The position numbers and the translations under genes were made by a program. This document shows, one piece after another, positions 5,951-9,214 of a stretch of 9,214 nucleotides of DNA (the first letter of the stretch is position 1; each line of letters begins with the position of its first letter). The notes beneath the pieces were generated by a model that was not told the origin of the DNA, ran no database searches, and worked only from the letters and a program-made list of their open reading frames with translations. Origin of the DNA: Gammaproteobacteria bacterium (GTDB taxonomy: Bacteria; Pseudomonadota; Gammaproteobacteria; Pseudomonadales; Oleiphilaceae); assembly GCA_003695085.1 (NCBI GenBank), contig RFIV01000035.1:1-9214 (forward strand), written 5' to 3'.

Positions 5951-6642
5951 CCCTCGGTGCCCTGCTGTTTGATCTGGACGGCACACTGGTGGACAGTGTG
6001 CCCGATCTGGCACAGGCGCTGGATGCCACGCTGACTGAAGGCGGACTGCCCCGGGCGGGTGAAGCCCGTACCCGCGACTGGGTGGGTAACGGGGCCCGTA
6101 AGCTGGTAGAACGGGCACTGACGTGGGCGACCGGTGAAGCCCCGGCCGAACCCGATCTGGATGCCGCCCTGCAGCGTTTTCTGCACCATTACACTGACTG
6201 CTGCAGCGACCTGACTCGCCCCTACCCCGGTGTACCGGAGTTCCTCGAACGAGTGAAGGACTCGTGGCATCTGGCCATCGTCACCAACAAGCCGGAACGT
6301 TTCATCCGGCCGATTCTCGAAGCCACCGGACTGGCACCCGCCTTCACCGTCTGCGTGGGCGGTGATACACTGCCCGTGCGCAAGCCCGACCCGGCACCGG
6401 TTCATCACGCCCTGAAGCAGCTCGGCACCCCGACCGGCGATGCCCTGATGATTGGCGATTCGGTCACCGATATCCGTGCGGCCCGCCAGGCCGGCATCCC
6501 GGTAATCGCCGTGCCCTACGGATACAACCACGGGCAACCGGTCGAAGAGGCCGGCGCCGACCACGTCGTTCAGCGGCTGGACGACCTGCACACGGCACAA
6601 CTGAAAGAACTGCTCAACCACAAGGCACTGGAAGGCTCATGA
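5947..6642 (+). CDS. gph: Phosphoglycolate phosphatase (HAD superfamily)
   Basis: A 231-residue HAD hydrolase that removes phosphate from 2-phosphoglycolate, a product of DNA 3'-end repair and, in autotrophs, of Rubisco oxygenation. Seen: motif I FDLDGTLVDS at residues 8-17 (nucleophile Asp9, acid/base Asp11); a helical cap domain (about 20-85); motif II VTNKP with Thr113; motif III RKPDPAP with Lys146; and motif IV GDSVTDIRAA with Asp171 and Asp175. All four HAD motifs are intact. The rpe-gph-trpE neighbourhood supports Gph over other HAD phosphatases. The start overlaps the rpe stop (ATGA at 5947-5950) with no strong ribosome site, consistent with translational coupling; the 3' end overlaps trpE in the same way. 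Confidence 0.93.
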   Translation: MTLGALLFDLDGTLVDSVPDLAQALDATLTEGGLPRAGEARTRDWVGNGARKLVERALTWATGEAPAEPDLDAALQRFLHHYTDCCSDLTRPYPGVPEFLERVKDSWHLAIVTNKPERFIRPILEATGLAPAFTVCVGGDTLPVRKPDPAPVHHALKQLGTPTGDALMIGDSVTDIRAARQAGIPVIAVPYGYNHGQPVEEAGADHVVQRLDDLHTAQLKELLNHKALEGS

Positions 6643-8102
6643 CTGATACTGCCCCCCTTCGCCGCCGCATTCCGGTCATCCGGGAAATCATGGCGGATCT
6701 GGATACACCCCTGACCACCTATCTCAAGCTGGCCAGCGGACCGTGGAGCTACCTGCTCGAATCCGTGGAGGGGGGTGATACCTGGGGGCGTTATTCCATC
6801 ATCGGCCTGCCCTGCCGCGAGCGCATTGAGGTACGTGGCCAGACGCTACAACGCTTTGTGGGCGATGCCTGCGTGGAAACCGTCACGACCGATGCACCGC
6901 TGGACTGGATCGACCGCTTTCACAGCACGTATGAAGTCAGCAGTGACCGCCCGCTGCCCCGCTTCTGTGGCGGTCTGGTGGGCTACTTTGGTTACGACAC
7001 CGTCCGCTATGTGGAAAAGCGTCTGAAGGACAGCTGCCCGAAGGATACCCTGGGCACGCCGGACATGCTGCTGCTCGTGTCCGAAGAGCTGGTGGTGTTC
7101 GACAACCTGTCCGGCACCATGCTGCTGATCACCCACGTGGATCCGGATGCCCCCCATGCGGAAGCGGAAGCTCAGGCCCGACTGGATGTCCTGCAGGCCC
7201 GCCTGCGCGCGCCGCTGCCCGCCGACGCGGTGCACCCGCCTGCCCTCAGGGAAACGCCCGAGGATGCCTTTACCTCCTCCTTCGGCCAGGCGGCCTTTGA
7301 AGCGGCGGTGGAAAAGATCCGCGAGTACATCCTCGCCGGGGACATCATGCAGTGCGTCATCGCCCAGCGGATGAGCGCCCCGTGCAAGGTCGCGCCCCTG
7401 ACTCTCTACCGCGCCTTGCGCTGCCTGAACCCATCTCCCTACATGTACTTCTTTGACCTGCGGGATTTTCACGTGGTGGGCTCCTCACCGGAAATACTCG
7501 CCCACGTGGAAGACAATGTGCTCACCGTGCGCCCCATCGCCGGTACGCGCCGACGCGGCCGAACCGAGGAAGAAGACAAGGCCCTGGAAGCCGAACTGCT
7601 GGCCGACCCGAAGGAAATCGCCGAGCACCTGATGCTCATCGACCTGGGCCGCAACGACGTGGGCCGGGTGTGCGAGACCGGCAGCGTGAAGGTGACCGAC
7701 CAGATGATCATCGAACGCTACTCTCACGTCATGCACATCGTCTCCAACGTGAAGGGCCGCCTCAAGCCCGGCATCACCGCCATGGATGCGCTCAAGGCCA
7801 CCCTGCCCGCCGGCACGCTCAGCGGCGCGCCCAAGGTACGGGCCATGGAGATCATTGATGAACTGGAACCGGTCAAGCGCGGCGTCTATGGCGGCGCGGT
7901 GGGCTATCTCTCCTTCCAGGGCAACATGGATACCGCCATCGCCATCCGCACGGCCGTCATCAAGGATGGTCAGATCCACATTCAGGCCGGGGCCGGCGTG
8001 GTAGCCGATTCCGTGCCCAGACTGGAGTGGAAGGAAACCCTGAACAAGGGACGCGCCCTGTTCAGGGCGCTGAATCTGGCCGAGCGGGGCTTGCAGCGCT
8101 GA
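6639..8102 (+). CDS. trpE: Anthranilate synthase component I
   Basis: A 487-residue enzyme that converts chorismate to anthranilate with ammonia supplied by TrpG, the first step of tryptophan synthesis. Seen: the N-terminal domain with YLLESVEGG, where LLES (39-42) is the tryptophan feedback-binding motif; the chorismate-binding domain (about 225-480) with IMQCVIAQRMSA, the motif PIAGTRRRG (about 299-307), DLGRNDVGRV from residue 335, GTLSGAPKVRAMEI from 392, then YGGAVGYLSF and a conserved ETLNKGRALFRA tail. The feedback motif makes it TrpE rather than PabB. The start overlaps gph by ATGA; GGAAGG lies only three bases upstream. The N-terminus is around ten residues shorter than I recall for Pseudomonas TrpE. 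trpG does not follow: the next gene is convergent, so the glutamine amidotransferase must be encoded elsewhere. Confidence 0.96.
   Translation: MTDTAPLRRRIPVIREIMADLDTPLTTYLKLASGPWSYLLESVEGGDTWGRYSIIGLPCRERIEVRGQTLQRFVGDACVETVTTDAPLDWIDRFHSTYEVSSDRPLPRFCGGLVGYFGYDTVRYVEKRLKDSCPKDTLGTPDMLLLVSEELVVFDNLSGTMLLITHVDPDAPHAEAEAQARLDVLQARLRAPLPADAVHPPALRETPEDAFTSSFGQAAFEAAVEKIREYILAGDIMQCVIAQRMSAPCKVAPLTLYRALRCLNPSPYMYFFDLRDFHVVGSSPEILAHVEDNVLTVRPIAGTRRRGRTEEEDKALEAELLADPKEIAEHLMLIDLGRNDVGRVCETGSVKVTDQMIIERYSHVMHIVSNVKGRLKPGITAMDALKATLPAGTLSGAPKVRAMEIIDELEPVKRGVYGGAVGYLSFQGNMDTAIAIRTAVIKDGQIHIQAGAGVVADSVPRLEWKETLNKGRALFRALNLAERGLQR
8038..8067 (-). terminator. Strong hairpin in the trpE 3' end, candidate terminator for the convergent ABC transporter transcript
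   Basis: CCCTGAACA (8038-8046) is exactly complementary to TGTTCAGGG (8059-8067). Inside it GGG (8048-8050) pairs with CCC (8056-8058) around a five-base loop, with A8047 as the only bulge, giving a 12-pair stem. Read on the minus strand the hairpin is followed by TTTCCTTCC, a weak T-rich stretch, 37-67 bases beyond the transporter stop codon. An alternative stem GCGCCCTG/CAGGGCGC (8053-8060 with 8063-8070) would compete. No T-rich tract follows on the plus strand. Confidence 0.4.
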
Positions 8103-8103
8103 C

Positions 8104-9214
8104 TTACGCCGCCCCTTGGGCAGGTGGGGATGAGCGTTCTTGCGTTTCAGCCGAAGACCGCGCAGACGCCTGGTCGCCGGCTGACTCGGCCTGGGCATCG
8201 GGGTCCGCCAGCACGCGCACCAGGCTCTGGGAAGAAACCTGACCCGCCAGCTCGCCCTCCTCGTTGACCACGGGCAACGGGTAGTCGCTTTCCAGCGTAT
8301 CGGGGATAATGGTTTCAATGGCCGCATCCGCGCTGACTGCCGGCACGTCTTCCAGCACATCTTCACAGAGCGGCGTATCGCGCCCTTCCGACTCGGCCAC
8401 CTCTTCCAGGCGCTCCTGACAGGCTACCCCCTTGTACTCGCCATCTTCCACCACGTAGGCGTATGCCTGCCCGCGCATCTGGGCCAGGGCCTCACCCACT
8501 GTTTCGGCTGAAATGCGCGCTGTCGGCGGCTTCATGACCGTTTCCACGGTCAGGGCCCGCGCCCGGTTCACATCCCGAACAAAGGCTTCCACATAGTCAT
8601 CCGCCGGCTCGAGCAGAATCTCGGCAGGCGCGCCAATCTGAACGATCTCACCATCGTTGAGAATGGCAATGCGATCACCCAGGCGCAGGGCCTCATCCAG
8701 ATCATGCGTGATGAAGATGATGGTCTTGTGCAGCTCTGACTGCAGCTGAATCAGCAGATCCTGCATTTCACTGCGGATCAGCGGGTCCAGTGCCGAGAAG
8801 GCTTCATCCATCAGCAGCACGTCGGCGTCCGAGCACAACGCCCTGGCCAGCCCCACGCGCTGCTGCTGCCCTCCGGAGAGCTGATTCGGGTACTGGTTGG
8901 CATAACCGTCCAGCCCCACAATCTCCAGCCAGTATTGCGCCTTTTTCTCCCATTCGGCACGTTTCTCGCCCCGGAGCTTGAGCGCATAGCCCACATTCTC
9001 CACCACCGTCCGGTGCGGAAACAGGGCAAAACGCTGGAACACCATGGCCATGCGATGGCGACGCACGTCTTCCAGCTGCTGCTTGCTCAGCGCCGTGATA
9101 TCCGTGCCGTCCAGCAGGATCTGCCCGGCCGTGGGCTCGATGAGCCGGTTGAAGTGGCGAATCAGCGTGGACTTGCCCGAGCCGGACAAGCCCATGATCA
9201 CAAAGGTCTCCCCC
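8104..9214 (-). CDS. proV: Glycine betaine/L-proline ABC transporter ATP-binding protein (ProV-like), N-terminus outside window
   Basis: About 370 residues are visible; perhaps 40-50 N-terminal residues lie beyond the right edge. It powers uptake of compatible solutes by a ProU/OpuA-type inner-membrane importer. Seen: GETFVIMGLSGSGKST with Walker A; Q-loop MAMVFQRFALFPHRTV; signature LSGGQQQRVGLARAL; Walker B VLLMDEAFSALDP; H-loop IFITHDLDEALRLGD. Next comes the ProV-type continuation APAEILLEPADDYVEAFVRDVNRARAL, and then a tandem CBS-like region (about nt 8230-8550), which in the family senses ionic strength and gates transport. A Ser/Ala/Gln/Glu-rich tail of about 35 residues ends the protein. 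The MGLSGSGKST form and NRLIEPT segment point to the betaine/proline subfamily rather than other importers. Permease and binding-protein genes are not in the window. It ends one base from the trpE stop, tail to tail. Confidence 0.9.
   Translation of the reverse strand, partial: GETFVIMGLSGSGKSTLIRHFNRLIEPTAGQILLDGTDITALSKQQLEDVRRHRMAMVFQRFALFPHRTVVENVGYALKLRGEKRAEWEKKAQYWLEIVGLDGYANQYPNQLSGGQQQRVGLARALCSDADVLLMDEAFSALDPLIRSEMQDLLIQLQSELHKTIIFITHDLDEALRLGDRIAILNDGEIVQIGAPAEILLEPADDYVEAFVRDVNRARALTVETVMKPPTARISAETVGEALAQMRGQAYAYVVEDGEYKGVACQERLEEVAESEGRDTPLCEDVLEDVPAVSADAAIETIIPDTLESDYPLPVVNEEGELAGQVSSQSLVRVLADPDAQAESAGDQASARSSAETQERSSPPAQGAA

Noticed and set aside
5114..6118. A 334-codon open frame on the minus strand opposite rpe and the start of gph
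   Set aside because: It lies opposite a fully intact Rpe with all catalytic residues. Its translation shows no family features and is rich in His, Gln, Val and Gly, typical of a codon shadow.
7485..8366. A 293-codon minus-strand frame bridging trpE and the ABC transporter gene
   Set aside because: It overlaps two well-supported genes in the wrong frame for both; no recognisable domain.

Overview
This window looks like a stretch of chromosome from a GC-rich gammaproteobacterium. The content (amgK-murU, djlA, rpe-gph-trpE) recalls the arrangement in pseudomonads and their relatives. A glycine-betaine type ABC transporter and a very acidic exported protein hint at a salt-tolerant or halophilic relative, but that is inference. 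Nothing here is mobile: I see no insertion sequence, phage gene, tRNA, rRNA or CRISPR array. I also found no clearly undescribed multi-gene system. The oddities are local ones, listed as findings.

Layout. (1) Plus strand, 1-2785: the 3' end of a patatin-like phospholipase gene, then amgK and murU, joined by two ATGA stop/start overlaps. AmgK and MurU turn recycled MurNAc into UDP-MurNAc for peptidoglycan synthesis. After 53 bases comes djlA, a membrane-anchored J-domain co-chaperone with its own strong ribosome binding site. (2) Minus strand, 4966-2763: an EamA/DMT-family membrane transporter followed by an exported DUF3530-type protein, whose 3' end overlaps djlA tail to tail by 23 bases. 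(3) A divergent intergenic region of 306 bases (4967-5272) carries a very good sigma70-type promoter for rpe, an upstream TATAAT box, a small inverted repeat and a doubtful 33-codon frame. (4) Plus strand, 5273-8102: rpe, gph and trpE, again linked by 4-base ATGA overlaps and so probably one transcript. (5) Minus strand, 9214-8104: most of a ProV-like ATPase, running off the right edge and meeting trpE tail to tail with one base between the stop codons.

How the genes fit together. The left block serves the cell envelope: membrane lipid or acyl hydrolysis, peptidoglycan recycling, and envelope stress or chaperone function. The right operon combines pentose-phosphate epimerase, phosphoglycolate phosphatase and the first enzyme of tryptophan synthesis, a grouping known in many gammaproteobacteria. 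trpG is not next to trpE, so the amidotransferase subunit must be encoded elsewhere. Both convergent junctions are so tight that any terminator must lie inside the opposing coding sequence. One strong hairpin near the 3' end of trpE is a candidate for this.
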